DNA of 10,443 nt from Ilumatobacteraceae bacterium (GCA_007122945.1 SKSP01000505.1:1-10443), one strand, 5' to 3'; shown: positions 1 to 6,909, counted from the first letter of the stretch. Numbers and translations: made by a program. The notes: generated from the sequence alone by a model not told the origin.

Positions 1-101
1 ACCGACCACATCGGGCCGATCGGCGCGGACGGAACCGAACGACCCGACCCCGAACCGTCCGCGGCAACCGACCACATCGGGCCGATCGGCGCGGACGGAA
101 C
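1..101 (+). repeat. 35-bp perfect direct repeat, 66-bp period
   Basis: Bases 1-35 and 67-101 are identical, with 31 bp of different sequence between them. The period of 66 bp is divisible by three, so the repeat keeps the reading frame of the partial gene that ends at 117. The first copy begins exactly at the window edge, so the repeat may be longer and there may be more copies to the left. Confidence 0.9.
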
Positions 102-117
102 GGGGGCGGTCCGATGA
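1..117 (+). CDS. C-terminal end of an unknown protein with a 22-residue tandem repeat (5' end outside window)
   Basis: Frame 1 is open from the window edge to a TGA at 115-117 and encodes 38 residues. Most of its codons end in G or C, as in the real genes here, and the other two forward frames look less coding-like. The peptide carries TDHIGPIGADGT twice, 22 residues apart, because a 35-bp DNA segment is repeated exactly in frame. The tail is hydrophilic, acidic and rich in Gly and Pro, so it is probably a flexible C-terminal extension. The htpX-like gene begins 41 bp downstream on the same strand, so the two are likely co-transcribed. LemA-family genes often precede M48 proteases in bacteria, which makes LemA a reasonable guess, but nothing in these 38 residues proves it. 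The function is unknown. Confidence 0.5.
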   Translation, partial: TDHIGPIGADGTERPDPEPSAATDHIGPIGADGTGAVR

Positions 118-158
118 TCGCTCGGTCGGGGCCGGTGCGGCCCTAGCGTGGGGCCCCG

Positions 159-1325
159 GTGGACACGCCCGATTTCTTCCAACTGCAACGCGACGCCCGA
201 CGGCGGACGGTGTTCCTGCTCGGCGGGTCGTTCCTGCTGCTCGCGATCGTCGCCAACGCGCTGGCGGTGCCGTTCCACCTGCGCGAGCAGGACTGCCGGG
301 TCGACGCGTTCGGCGAGCGCGTGTGCGACACCACGCTCGCGTTCACGCCCGCCGCGGCGATCCTCGCCACCAGCGTCGTCGCCCTCTACATGGTCATCGC
401 CTACCTGGCGTCCAGCCGCGCCGCGCTCGCGCTCGCCGGGGCACGCGAGGCCACGGGTCCCGAGTACCGTCAGCTCCGCAACATCGTCGAGGAGATGTCG
501 ATCGCGTCGGGGACGCCGATGCCGAAGGTCTACGTGGTGGACGACCCGTCGCCGAACGCGTTCGCAACCGGCCGTAAGCCCGAGCGCGCCGCGGTCACCG
601 TCACCACCGGGCTGCTGCGCCAGCTGTCGCGGCGCGAGTTGAAGGGCGTGGTCGCCCACGAGCTCGCCCACATCCGCAACCGCGACATCGCCGTGACGAC
701 GATCGCCGTGCTGACCGCCGGCACGATCGCCGTGCTCGCCGACGTCGCCATGCGCCTCGCCTGGATCACGAGCATGTCGAGCCGCCGGGGCACCGGCGGC
801 CGCAACAACTCCGGCGGCATCGCCGTGGCGTTGTTCGCCGTCGCCGCCGCGCTGTACATCTTCGCCCTGCCGGCGGCGCTGCTGCTGCGTGCCGCGCTGT
901 CGCGCCAGCGCGAGAGCCTCGCCGACGTGTCCGCGGTGCAGTACACGCGCGACCCGGCCGGCATCCGCTCCGCGCTCGAGAAGCTCGAGGCGGACGGCAC
1001 CTCACCCGCCCGCGTGTCGACCGCGACCGCGCACATGTGGATCGACGAGCCCAAGCCCGCCAAGCGGTCGCAGCGGCGGATCCTGTCGGGCCTGTTCGAC
1101 ACGCACCCACCGATCAGCGACCGCATCGCGACGCTCCGCCGGATCGAGGGCCTCGACCCGGCCGGCCGGGGCCCGAACGACCTGGCGCCACCGCCGCCCC
1201 CGCGGCCGAGCGTGCCGATCGACGGGAGCGCACCACCGCCACCGTCGCCACCACCAGCGGGTGGCGGATCGGGCGCCGGCGCTCCCTTCCCGATCCCGCG
1301 CCCACGACCGCCGGCCTCGGGTTGA
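159..1325 (+). CDS. htpX: HtpX-like M48-family membrane zinc metalloprotease
   Basis: This 388-residue protein is a membrane-embedded zinc endopeptidase of the M48 (HtpX/Ste24) superfamily. Such enzymes degrade damaged or misfolded membrane proteins, with the active site on the cytoplasmic face. Hydrophobic segments lie at about residues 17-37, 61-85, 177-201 and 219-246, the usual four for HtpX. The zinc motif HELAH is at 167-171 and the third ligand is probably E252 in the sequence RESLAD. The family's C-terminal FDTHPPISDRIATL motif is at 313-326. The loop between the first two membrane segments contains C46 and C56, which could form a disulfide outside the membrane. A Pro- and Gly-rich tail from about 340 to 388 goes beyond the usual family length of roughly 290. 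The GTG start is supported by an in-frame TAG at 144-146 just upstream. No strong ribosome binding site is visible, so coupling to the upstream gene is possible. The family call is firm; the orthology implied by the htpX symbol is less so. Confidence 0.93.
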   Translation: MDTPDFFQLQRDARRRTVFLLGGSFLLLAIVANALAVPFHLREQDCRVDAFGERVCDTTLAFTPAAAILATSVVALYMVIAYLASSRAALALAGAREATGPEYRQLRNIVEEMSIASGTPMPKVYVVDDPSPNAFATGRKPERAAVTVTTGLLRQLSRRELKGVVAHELAHIRNRDIAVTTIAVLTAGTIAVLADVAMRLAWITSMSSRRGTGGRNNSGGIAVALFAVAAALYIFALPAALLLRAALSRQRESLADVSAVQYTRDPAGIRSALEKLEADGTSPARVSTATAHMWIDEPKPAKRSQRRILSGLFDTHPPISDRIATLRRIEGLDPAGRGPNDLAPPPPPRPSVPIDGSAPPPPSPPPAGGGSGAGAPFPIPRPRPPASG

Positions 1326-1362
1326 CCCGACCGGATTGGCCGTCGCCCGTGCCGACGGCCGG

Positions 1363-1381
1363 CGGCGCCCCGTCGGCGCCG
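1363..1381. terminator. Candidate bidirectional terminator hairpin between convergent genes
   Basis: CGGCGCC at 1363-1369 pairs with GGCGCCG at 1375-1381 across a 5-base loop, giving a 7-bp stem made only of G-C pairs. It lies in the 100-bp gap between the stop of the protease gene and the stop of the convergent CoA transferase gene, where a terminator is expected. There is no T-run on either side, so it is not a classical intrinsic terminator. Such hairpins also occur by chance at this GC content. Confidence 0.35.
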
Positions 1382-1425
1382 GAAACGCGAGGTGGACGTG
1401 GTCGGTCGTCGCGTCAGGTCCGCGA

Positions 1426-2661
1426 TCACGGGATCCCGAGATCGGCGAGCACCGCCTCGGTGTCGCGACCGAGCGGGAGTGGAGCGCCGGGATCACGCCG
1501 ACGGCTGGGCGGCGCGGCCTCGCCCTCGGGCGGGGCGAATCCGGCGCTGGCGGCTGCGGCCACCCGCGCCAGGGCGACGTCGACCATCCACCGCCCGCCC
1601 GACGCCGCGAGCTGCACGACCGACGCAGCTGCCGTGAGCCCGGCGAGGGGGTCGGCGATCGCGTCGGCCAGGAATCGGGGCTCTCCGTCGACCCAGCCCA
1701 CCAACCCGCCGGCGACCGCGGCATCATCGCCGAAGCCCACGCGCATCCCGGAATCGCCCGCACGCCCGTGCGCCGTGATCGACACCCACAGCCGGGGGCC
1801 CCGCTCCACGAGCTCGACGGCATCGATGCCCATCTGCTCCAGGGCCCGCGGGCGCGAACCCTCGATGACCACATCGGCCCGCTCGAGCAACCGGGCGAGC
1901 CGGCGGCGGCCCTCCTCGGTGCCGAGCGGCAGGGCGACCGACTCGCAGCGGCCGTGCAACGCCTCGAAGAACTCCGGCGTCGCGCGTGCGCCGTCCGGCC
2001 GGGTCGTGCTCTCGACCGTGATCACACGCGCTCCCGACCGAGCGAGCACATCGGCCGCCAACGGTCCCGCCCACAACGACGCCAGGTTCACGACGACCAG
2101 TCCGGCGACCGGGCGCGGCCCCGCCTCACCACGCCGGTCGCCGAGCACCGGAGATCGATCATCGGACCGCTCGCCCAGCGCACCGCACGCCAACCCCAAC
2201 AACGCGGCCCGGTCGCGCACCTCGGCGACCGCCCGCGTCGCCAACGCCCGTTCGACGACCGGCCACGGATCGGGCCCGGTCGGTGGTACGTCGAGCCACG
2301 CCGGGATCACGTCGATGTCGCTCTCCCGCGTGATCGACACGGCGACCCAGCCGTCACGGCACCGCAGGAGCCGACCCGCGCCGCCCGCCGTCACCGCCCC
2401 CGCCGGAGGGAGCCCGAGACAGGCGGCTCGCTCGGCGACGACACCGACCCCGCTCGCCGACGAGATGTCCGCGAGTCCGGCGCCGTGGAGGTCGAGGAAC
2501 TCGACGAGCTCGACCAGCGAACGCACCACGCCGACCGGGACGCCGACCGCGGGATCGGTCAGCCACTGCCCACCGGACCGAGCCCACAGTGACCCGGACT
2601 CGACCGTCGCGCCGGCCCGCGCCCACACGGGTCCGAGAGGTTGCCAGTCCGCCGGCCGCAT
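1426..2661 (-). CDS. Family III CoA transferase (CaiB/BaiF-like) with rearranged domain order
   Basis: The 411-residue product belongs to the family III CoA transferases, which move CoA between acyl groups through a covalent intermediate on an aspartate. The segment VVNLASLWAGPLA at about 190-202, followed by LARSGARVITVES and DVVIEGSRPRALEQMG, matches the start of a normal family member. D337 in ADPLAG aligns with the catalytic Asp of formyl-CoA transferase, about 146 residues after that motif as expected. However, some 185 residues lie before this start. They contain a SGGQWLTD segment near 29-36 and a GRLLRCRDGWVAV segment near 96-108 that resemble the middle and C-terminal parts of canonical enzymes, while the usual C-terminal domain is missing from the end. 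This looks like a circular permutation. I prefer the ATG at 2661 because AGGG lies 10 bp upstream of it; a GTG at 2670 is the alternative. The 5' end overlaps the divergent crotonase gene. The substrate is unknown. Confidence 0.88.
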   Translation of the reverse strand: MRPADWQPLGPVWARAGATVESGSLWARSGGQWLTDPAVGVPVGVVRSLVELVEFLDLHGAGLADISSASGVGVVAERAACLGLPPAGAVTAGGAGRLLRCRDGWVAVSITRESDIDVIPAWLDVPPTGPDPWPVVERALATRAVAEVRDRAALLGLACGALGERSDDRSPVLGDRRGEAGPRPVAGLVVVNLASLWAGPLAADVLARSGARVITVESTTRPDGARATPEFFEALHGRCESVALPLGTEEGRRRLARLLERADVVIEGSRPRALEQMGIDAVELVERGPRLWVSITAHGRAGDSGMRVGFGDDAAVAGGLVGWVDGEPRFLADAIADPLAGLTAAASVVQLAASGGRWMVDVALARVAAAASAGFAPPEGEAAPPSRRRDPGAPLPLGRDTEAVLADLGIP

Positions 2662-3656
2662 CGTCGTCACACCCTACGCTTCGTGGCATCGCCCATCTGT
2701 TCCTGTCCTCCGCCGAGTACGCCGATCTGGTCCGCTCACCGTTCGTCGACGAGCACATCGCCGGCGACGAGCGGATCCAGCTCGTGCTCGTCGACGACCC
2801 GGGCGACGCTCCCGCACCCGGCTCGCTGCCCGTCGTCGTCTGCTACGTCGGCGACGAACTCGGTGGCACCGGCCCCGAGTGGGCCGATCTCGTGATCGGC
2901 GACGACGACGTCGAGGCGACGATCGCGAACGTCGCGAACGCGCCGCTCGCAGCCACGACCCTCGCCATCGTGCTGCGGACCACGCCACACCTCTCGGTCG
3001 AGGAAGGGCTCGCGGTCGAATCGGCGGCCTACTCGATGCTCCAGGCGGGGCCAGAGTTCGCCCGGTGGCGCGCAGAGAACCAGGCCCGGCCCGAGCCGTC
3101 CACCGCCCCGACCGTCATCACGGCACGGATCGACGACCGGTTGTCGATCACCCTCGACCGGCCCGAACGCCACAACGCCATCAGCGCCCGACTGCGCGAC
3201 GACCTCACGGCCGCGCTCACCCTCGCCGTCGTCGACGACTCGATCCGCACGATCGAACTGACCGGCAACGGACCGTCGTTCTCCAGCGGTGGGGACCTCC
3301 ACGAGTTCGGACAACGCCCCGACCCGGTCACCGGCCACCTCACGCGCCTCGCCCGGAGCCCCGCCCGACTCGTCCACCGCCTCCGCGACCGCACCAGCGC
3401 CCGCGTCCACGGCGCGACCCTGGGCGGCGGACTCGAGACCGTCGCCTTCGCCGCCACCGTCACCGCCGACCCCGACACTCGGTTCGGACTCCCCGAGGTC
3501 GGACTCGGCCTCATCCCCGGCGCAGGCGGAACCGTCAGCCTCCCCCGCCGCATCGGTCGCCGACGCACCGCCGCCCTCGCACTGACGAACCGGACCGTCG
3601 ACGCCGCGACGGCGCTGCGATGGAACCTCATCGACGCGATCGATGCCCGACGGTGA
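2589..3656 (+). CDS. Crotonase-fold protein (enoyl-CoA hydratase/isomerase family) with rearranged domain order
   Basis: Residues about 175-355 form a crotonase module. FSSGGD (231-236) corresponds to the oxyanion-hole loop. E283 in GGGLE and E303 in FGLPE match the two catalytic glutamates of enoyl-CoA hydratase and keep the 20-residue spacing known from the rat enzyme (E144 and E164). The protein ends just after the LIDAI motif, where canonical crotonases continue with about 80 residues of helices. Sequence resembling those missing helices is found at the N-terminus instead: ADLVIGDDD (99-107), then PLAATTLAIVLR (119-130) and PHLSVEEGLAVE (133-144). A hydratase or isomerase acting on an acyl-CoA is likely; the substrate is unknown. 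The start is uncertain. GTG 2589 would overlap the divergent CoA transferase by about 70 bp. Coding-like codon use begins near 2685, and the next in-frame GTG is at 2784, which would give 290 residues. Confidence 0.87.
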   Translation: MTRTRPSRRPAPTRVREVASPPAASSSHPTLRGIAHLFLSSAEYADLVRSPFVDEHIAGDERIQLVLVDDPGDAPAPGSLPVVVCYVGDELGGTGPEWADLVIGDDDVEATIANVANAPLAATTLAIVLRTTPHLSVEEGLAVESAAYSMLQAGPEFARWRAENQARPEPSTAPTVITARIDDRLSITLDRPERHNAISARLRDDLTAALTLAVVDDSIRTIELTGNGPSFSSGGDLHEFGQRPDPVTGHLTRLARSPARLVHRLRDRTSARVHGATLGGGLETVAFAATVTADPDTRFGLPEVGLGLIPGAGGTVSLPRRIGRRRTAALALTNRTVDAATALRWNLIDAIDARR

Positions 3657-3660
3657 ACCA

Positions 3661-3700
3661 CCGTCCGGACGGCACGCCCGCCGTGGGGTCGGACCGGACG
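3661..3700. terminator. Inverted repeats between convergent genes, possible terminator
   Basis: The 44-bp gap between the crotonase stop and the stop of the small minus-strand gene begins with a perfect 12-bp palindrome, CCGTCCGGACGG (3661-3672). In addition CGTCCGG at 3662-3668 can pair with CCGGACG at 3694-3700. Either could form a hairpin that ends transcription from both sides. No T-run is present, so this is a weak call resting mainly on location. Confidence 0.3.
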
Positions 3701-4015
3701 TCAGTCGCTCGCCGGTAGTGCCTTGGCGTCCTTCGTCCCGAGGAGCACGCCGTCGACCGCCGGTGCCCCCTCGCCGGCCTTCGTGCACAGGAGCTCGAGG
3801 GTTCCTGCGTCGTCGACGTACCGCTTCCCCATCGCGGAACCACCCCCGTGGCCCTCGACGACCTCACCGGCACCGGGACGCTCACCTGCGTCGAGCACCG
3901 GGTCGACGCCACCGATGGTCACGGCGATCGGATCGGCGGGGGCACGGATCGTCATCAGCTCGGTCTCGCACACCGCGCTGTAGAGACGCGTACCGGGCTT
4001 CAGCTGCATGGTCAT
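3701..4015 (-). CDS. Conserved-looking 104-residue protein of unknown function, last gene of the operon
   Basis: I do not recognise a named domain. The 104-residue product has no signal peptide or membrane segment. Its N-terminal part (LKPGTRLYSAVC, 5-16) is followed by a Gly/Glu-rich stretch near 43-60 and a C-terminal block with GKRYVDD (63-69), LELLCTKAGEG (73-83) and LPASD at the very end. There are only two cysteines, C16 and C77. From memory, actinobacterial genomes contain similar short proteins with a KRY/LELLCTK block next to acyl-CoA ligases, but I could not check this. The start lies 7 bp after the stop of the ligase gene, with GAGAGG 12 bp before the ATG, so the gene is almost certainly translated from the same message. 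A second in-frame ATG at 4009 is possible. A helper or partner role for the ligase or the oxidoreductase is only inferred from position. Confidence 0.8.
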   Translation of the reverse strand: MTMQLKPGTRLYSAVCETELMTIRAPADPIAVTIGGVDPVLDAGERPGAGEVVEGHGGGSAMGKRYVDDAGTLELLCTKAGEGAPAVDGVLLGTKDAKALPASD

Positions 4016-4022
4016 GGCGATG

Positions 4023-5531
4023 TCAATCCTCTCGTTTCGTGCTCGGAGTTCCGCCGTCGTCGCTCAGTTCCTGGAGGACCTGGCGGCGGAGGAGCTTCCC
4101 GGTCGGCGTGTACGGCAACGCGTCGCGGATCACCACCGAGTCAGGGGTCTTCGATCGTCGCAAGCGGCCGCGCACGTGGTCCACCAACTCCTCGGGAGCG
4201 ACGGATGCGCCGGGCTCCAGGACGACCGCCGCCTCGATCCGCTGGCCCCACTCGTCGTCGGGGACGCCGACGACGCATGCTTCCTTCACCCCGGGATGAG
4301 AGCACAGGGCCTCCTCGATCTCGGCTGGAGCGATGTTCTCACCACCGCGGATGATCGTGTCGTCGGCCCGGCCCTCGATGAACAGGTAGTCCCCCTCGTC
4401 GAGCCACCCACGGTCCCGCGTGCTGAACCAACCGTCGGCATCGAGCACCGAACCGGTGGCGTACTCCCCCGCGACCTGCTCACCACGGACGTAGATGAGC
4501 CCCGGCACGCCAGGAGGGACCGGCGTGCCGACGTCGTCCCGGATCTCGACCTCGACGGCCGGCAGGATGCGACCCGCCGACCCCAGACGCCGGATCGCGT
4601 CCGGGTCGTCCGACTCGATCGCCCGACGATGGTCATCGGGACCGAGCACCGCGATCGTCGACGCCGTCTCGGTCAGCCCGTACGCGTTGACGAAGTCGAC
4701 ACCCGGGAACAACCGGACCGCGTCGCGCACCGCCCGCTCGGAGATCCGCGCCCCGCCGTACGACAGCGACCGCAGCGTGGGAACGTCGGCGGTGCGACCC
4801 GCGAGGGCGTCGACGATCCGCACGAGCATGGTCGGGACCACCATCGCGTTCGTGATGCGCTCGTCGCGGACGGTCCGGAGCCACTCGTCGGGATCGAACC
4901 GGCGCAGGTACACGAGACGGCGGCCGGCGAACAGGTTCGAGAACATGTTCGCCATGCCGGCGACGTGATACGGGGGCACGGCGACGAGCGCAGCCTCGTC
5001 GGGGGACGCCCCGCCGAAGGTCACGGTGTTCAGCAGGTAGGCCATCAGGTGGCGGTGCCGCAGCAGTGCCGACTTCGGGGCCGAGGTCGTCCCACTCGTG
5101 AAGAGCACCACCGCGACCGCGGTGTCGTCGTCGGGCGCCTCCCCGATCGGAGCAGAGGACGGGAGCGCGGCGAGCCAGTCGTCCAGCACGCGGACGTCCC
5201 GGTGAGCGCCCACTCGCGGAGCGGAGGCCTCGTCGGTCAACACGTCCGCGTCAGGGTACCGGTCGATGAGCTCGATCAGCTGCGCGTCGTCCAACCGGTA
5301 GTTGACCGGGATGAACGGCACACCGGCACGAGCGGCCGCGAAGACGGCGACCGGGAGGAGCGGGTGGTTCTCGCCGACGTACACGAGTCCGCCGGTGGGC
5401 GACAGCGTCGTCGCGCCGCCCGACGCCAACCGCCCGAGGTCGGCCCCGGTGACCGGCCCGTCAGGACCCTCGAGCAGCGCTCGATCCGAGAAGCCGGACT
5501 CGACCATGTCGAGCAACGAGGCCAGGTGCAT
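4023..5531 (-). CDS. Acyl-CoA synthetase (AMP-forming, ANL superfamily)
   Basis: This 502-residue enzyme activates a carboxylic acid with ATP to an acyl-adenylate and then joins it to CoA. The ATP-binding loop FTSGTTSAPK is at 144-153, YGLTET at 284-289 and the TRDRGW motif, with the ribose-binding Asp, at 371-376. The hinge region GRADDTIIRGGENI is at 387-400, and the catalytic lysine of the C-terminal domain is K479 in TPTGK. All key residues are present, so the enzyme should be active. Its length is normal to slightly short. I chose the ATG at 5531 because it overlaps the stop of the upstream oxidoreductase gene as TGATG, which suggests translational coupling; the open frame extends 23 codons upstream but into coding sequence of that gene. 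Neighbouring oxidation genes fit the activation of a catabolic intermediate. Chain length or ring type of the substrate cannot be told from motifs. Confidence 0.95.
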   Translation of the reverse strand: MHLASLLDMVESGFSDRALLEGPDGPVTGADLGRLASGGATTLSPTGGLVYVGENHPLLPVAVFAAARAGVPFIPVNYRLDDAQLIELIDRYPDADVLTDEASAPRVGAHRDVRVLDDWLAALPSSAPIGEAPDDDTAVAVVLFTSGTTSAPKSALLRHRHLMAYLLNTVTFGGASPDEAALVAVPPYHVAGMANMFSNLFAGRRLVYLRRFDPDEWLRTVRDERITNAMVVPTMLVRIVDALAGRTADVPTLRSLSYGGARISERAVRDAVRLFPGVDFVNAYGLTETASTIAVLGPDDHRRAIESDDPDAIRRLGSAGRILPAVEVEIRDDVGTPVPPGVPGLIYVRGEQVAGEYATGSVLDADGWFSTRDRGWLDEGDYLFIEGRADDTIIRGGENIAPAEIEEALCSHPGVKEACVVGVPDDEWGQRIEAAVVLEPGASVAPEELVDHVRGRLRRSKTPDSVVIRDALPYTPTGKLLRRQVLQELSDDGGTPSTKRED

Positions 5532-6430
5532 CAGCCATCCCGCCCACGGTCGACGATCGACTCGCCGAAGCGCCCGATCTGGTCGACGAGCTCGTCGCAC
5601 GAACCGGTCTCGAAGCGCACCTGGACGTGGGTGACGCCCTCGTCGGCCAACTCACCGACGCTCTCGGCCACGCGGTCGGCGGGACCCGCCACGACGTGCT
5701 CGGGCAGCGATGCTGCCGGCGTCCCCAGGTAACAGCTGAGACCCCCACCCACCGCGAAACCGTCCATCGACGCCCCGGCGTGCTCCCGGTGCTCGCGGAG
5801 CACGGCGACGGCCCGCGGGGTGCCGCCCGGCGGTGGACCTTGTGGCAACCACCCGTCGCCGAATCGAGCCGCCCGGCGGAGCGCCGCGTCCGACGAACCC
5901 CCGACCCAGATCGGCGGTCCCTCTGGTCGCGCGGGACGGGGGCGCTGGCCGACATCACCCGCGCCCCACTCGTCGCGCAACGCCGAGCGGATCTGCGGGA
6001 GATGGTCGTCGGTGATCGCACCACGGCGCGAGTAGGGGATGCCGAGCGCCTCGAACTCCTGCTCGACGTGGCCGACGCCGACACCCAGGATCGCACGTCC
6101 TCCCGACAGATGGTCGAGCGTGGCAAACGCCTTGGCGGTGGCCAGCGGATGACGGTACGGGACGACGTAGACGTGCGACAGGAGCCGCACCCGTTCGGTG
6201 AGCGCGGCCAGCCAGCCGAGCGTCGCCACGGTGTCGTACCACGTCGTGCCCATGCGAGGCGCGAACTCCTGCGGGATGGCCACGTGATCGCAGACGCCCA
6301 CGTAGTCGAACCCCGCCGCGTCGCACGCCTGCGCGACGCGCTGCAGCTCGGCGGGCCCGGCGGATGCCTCCCAGGGCTTGGCCATCAGTGTGGACTGCGC
6401 CTGGATCGGGAGTTGGAGTCCGAACTTCAT
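5531..6430 (-). CDS. LLM-class (luciferase-like) F420-type oxidoreductase
   Basis: The 299-residue product has the fold of bacterial luciferase and F420-dependent oxidoreductases, a TIM barrel that binds a flavin or F420. Typical motifs are MKFGLQLP at the N-terminus, FDYVGVCDHV (41-50), GGRAILGVGVGHVEQEFEALG near 110-130 and GPPIWVGGSSDAALRRAA near 171-188. In actinobacteria such proteins usually use F420H2 or F420, but some use FMN, and sequence alone does not settle this. The gene starts with an ATG that overlaps the stop of the SnoaL-like gene by 4 bp (ATGA), and its stop overlaps the start of the ligase gene. It therefore sits in the middle of a coupled operon. It may carry out the oxidation step that leads to the acid activated by the ligase; this role is inferred from context. 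Confidence 0.92.
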   Translation of the reverse strand: MKFGLQLPIQAQSTLMAKPWEASAGPAELQRVAQACDAAGFDYVGVCDHVAIPQEFAPRMGTTWYDTVATLGWLAALTERVRLLSHVYVVPYRHPLATAKAFATLDHLSGGRAILGVGVGHVEQEFEALGIPYSRRGAITDDHLPQIRSALRDEWGAGDVGQRPRPARPEGPPIWVGGSSDAALRRAARFGDGWLPQGPPPGGTPRAVAVLREHREHAGASMDGFAVGGGLSCYLGTPAASLPEHVVAGPADRVAESVGELADEGVTHVQVRFETGSCDELVDQIGRFGESIVDRGRDG

Positions 6431-6909
6431 GCGCGACCCTGCTCCTCTCGCGCGCGATCACGACGGATCTTGCGGACCTGGAAGCGCCACCGGCCCTCGT
6501 TCGACCTCCGGTAGCGGTCGCGATACCGGCCCGACGACTCGAAGCCGTCGTCGGAGTACACGGCCCAGTACGACGCCCCGGTCGCGGTCCCGGCATCGAT
6601 GTCGACGTCGATCGTGACGTTGGCGATGTGGTGACGCACGAAGGAGCGGCGCGGCGCGTCGGACCGGTCGGACACGATGCCGCTGAAGAACCCGCGGATC
6701 TGCTCGGCACCGACGTAGGTCCGATCGAACGCATCGAGCGTCGCGTCGGGCTCGAACAACTCGACCATCTCGTCGAGGCGCCCGGAATCGCCGAGGTGGG
6801 TGTACGCCGCGACGAGCTCGCGGATCGCCTCTCGAGCGGCGAGCTCGTCGACGCCGTACGGGGCGGGCAACCCGCCCGCGGCGTCGGGGACGCGCGTGTC
6901 GATGCTCAT
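6427..6909 (-). CDS. SnoaL/NTF2-like domain protein
   Basis: The 160-residue product looks like a single SnoaL-like domain, a cone-shaped alpha+beta fold used by ketosteroid isomerases, polyketide cyclases, dehydratases and small subunits of dioxygenases. Signs are the helix AIRELVAAYTHLGDSGRLDE at about 28-47, ELFEPDATLD (50-59), the strand block RHHIANVTIDVD and the C-terminal GRYRDRYRRSNEGRWRF. The ATG at 6909 overlaps the stop of the regulator gene by 4 bp (ATGA) and gives the usual family length. A longer open frame with a start at 6948 would run back into the regulator and is not preferred. Catalytic residues differ widely in this superfamily, so an enzymatic role cannot be assigned. 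It could isomerise, dehydrate or bind the substrate handled by the adjacent oxidoreductase. Confidence 0.88.
   Translation of the reverse strand: MSIDTRVPDAAGGLPAPYGVDELAAREAIRELVAAYTHLGDSGRLDEMVELFEPDATLDAFDRTYVGAEQIRGFFSGIVSDRSDAPRRSFVRHHIANVTIDVDIDAGTATGASYWAVYSDDGFESSGRYRDRYRRSNEGRWRFQVRKIRRDRAREEQGRA

Noticed and set aside
1..101. CRISPR array suggested by the 35-bp repeat with a 31-bp spacer
   Set aside because: Only two copies are seen, the period keeps the reading frame, and the sequence reads through as a codon-biased protein tail ending in a stop. No cas gene is nearby, although the left flank is not visible.
1240..1325. Simple-sequence repeat of CCACC/GCC type at the end of the protease gene
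   Set aside because: It encodes the Pro- and Gly-rich tail and has no regular unit, so it is low-complexity coding sequence and not a separate repeat element.
1037..3718. 893-codon open frame on the plus strand
   Set aside because: It overlaps two well-supported genes, its product is dominated by Arg, Pro, Ala, Ser and Thr, and it shows no family motif. Long shadow frames are normal at this GC content.
2736..3788. 350-codon open frame on the minus strand opposite the crotonase gene
   Set aside because: The translation is Gly-, Arg- and Asp-rich with no motif, whereas the plus strand has both catalytic glutamates at the right spacing.
5532..5600. 23-residue N-terminal extension of the acyl-CoA synthetase
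   Set aside because: The extension is Arg-rich, lies wholly inside the upstream oxidoreductase gene and is not typical of the family.
4008..5732. 574-codon open frame on the plus strand opposite the acyl-CoA synthetase
   Set aside because: The minus strand encodes an intact synthetase with every core motif, so the opposite frame is a shadow.
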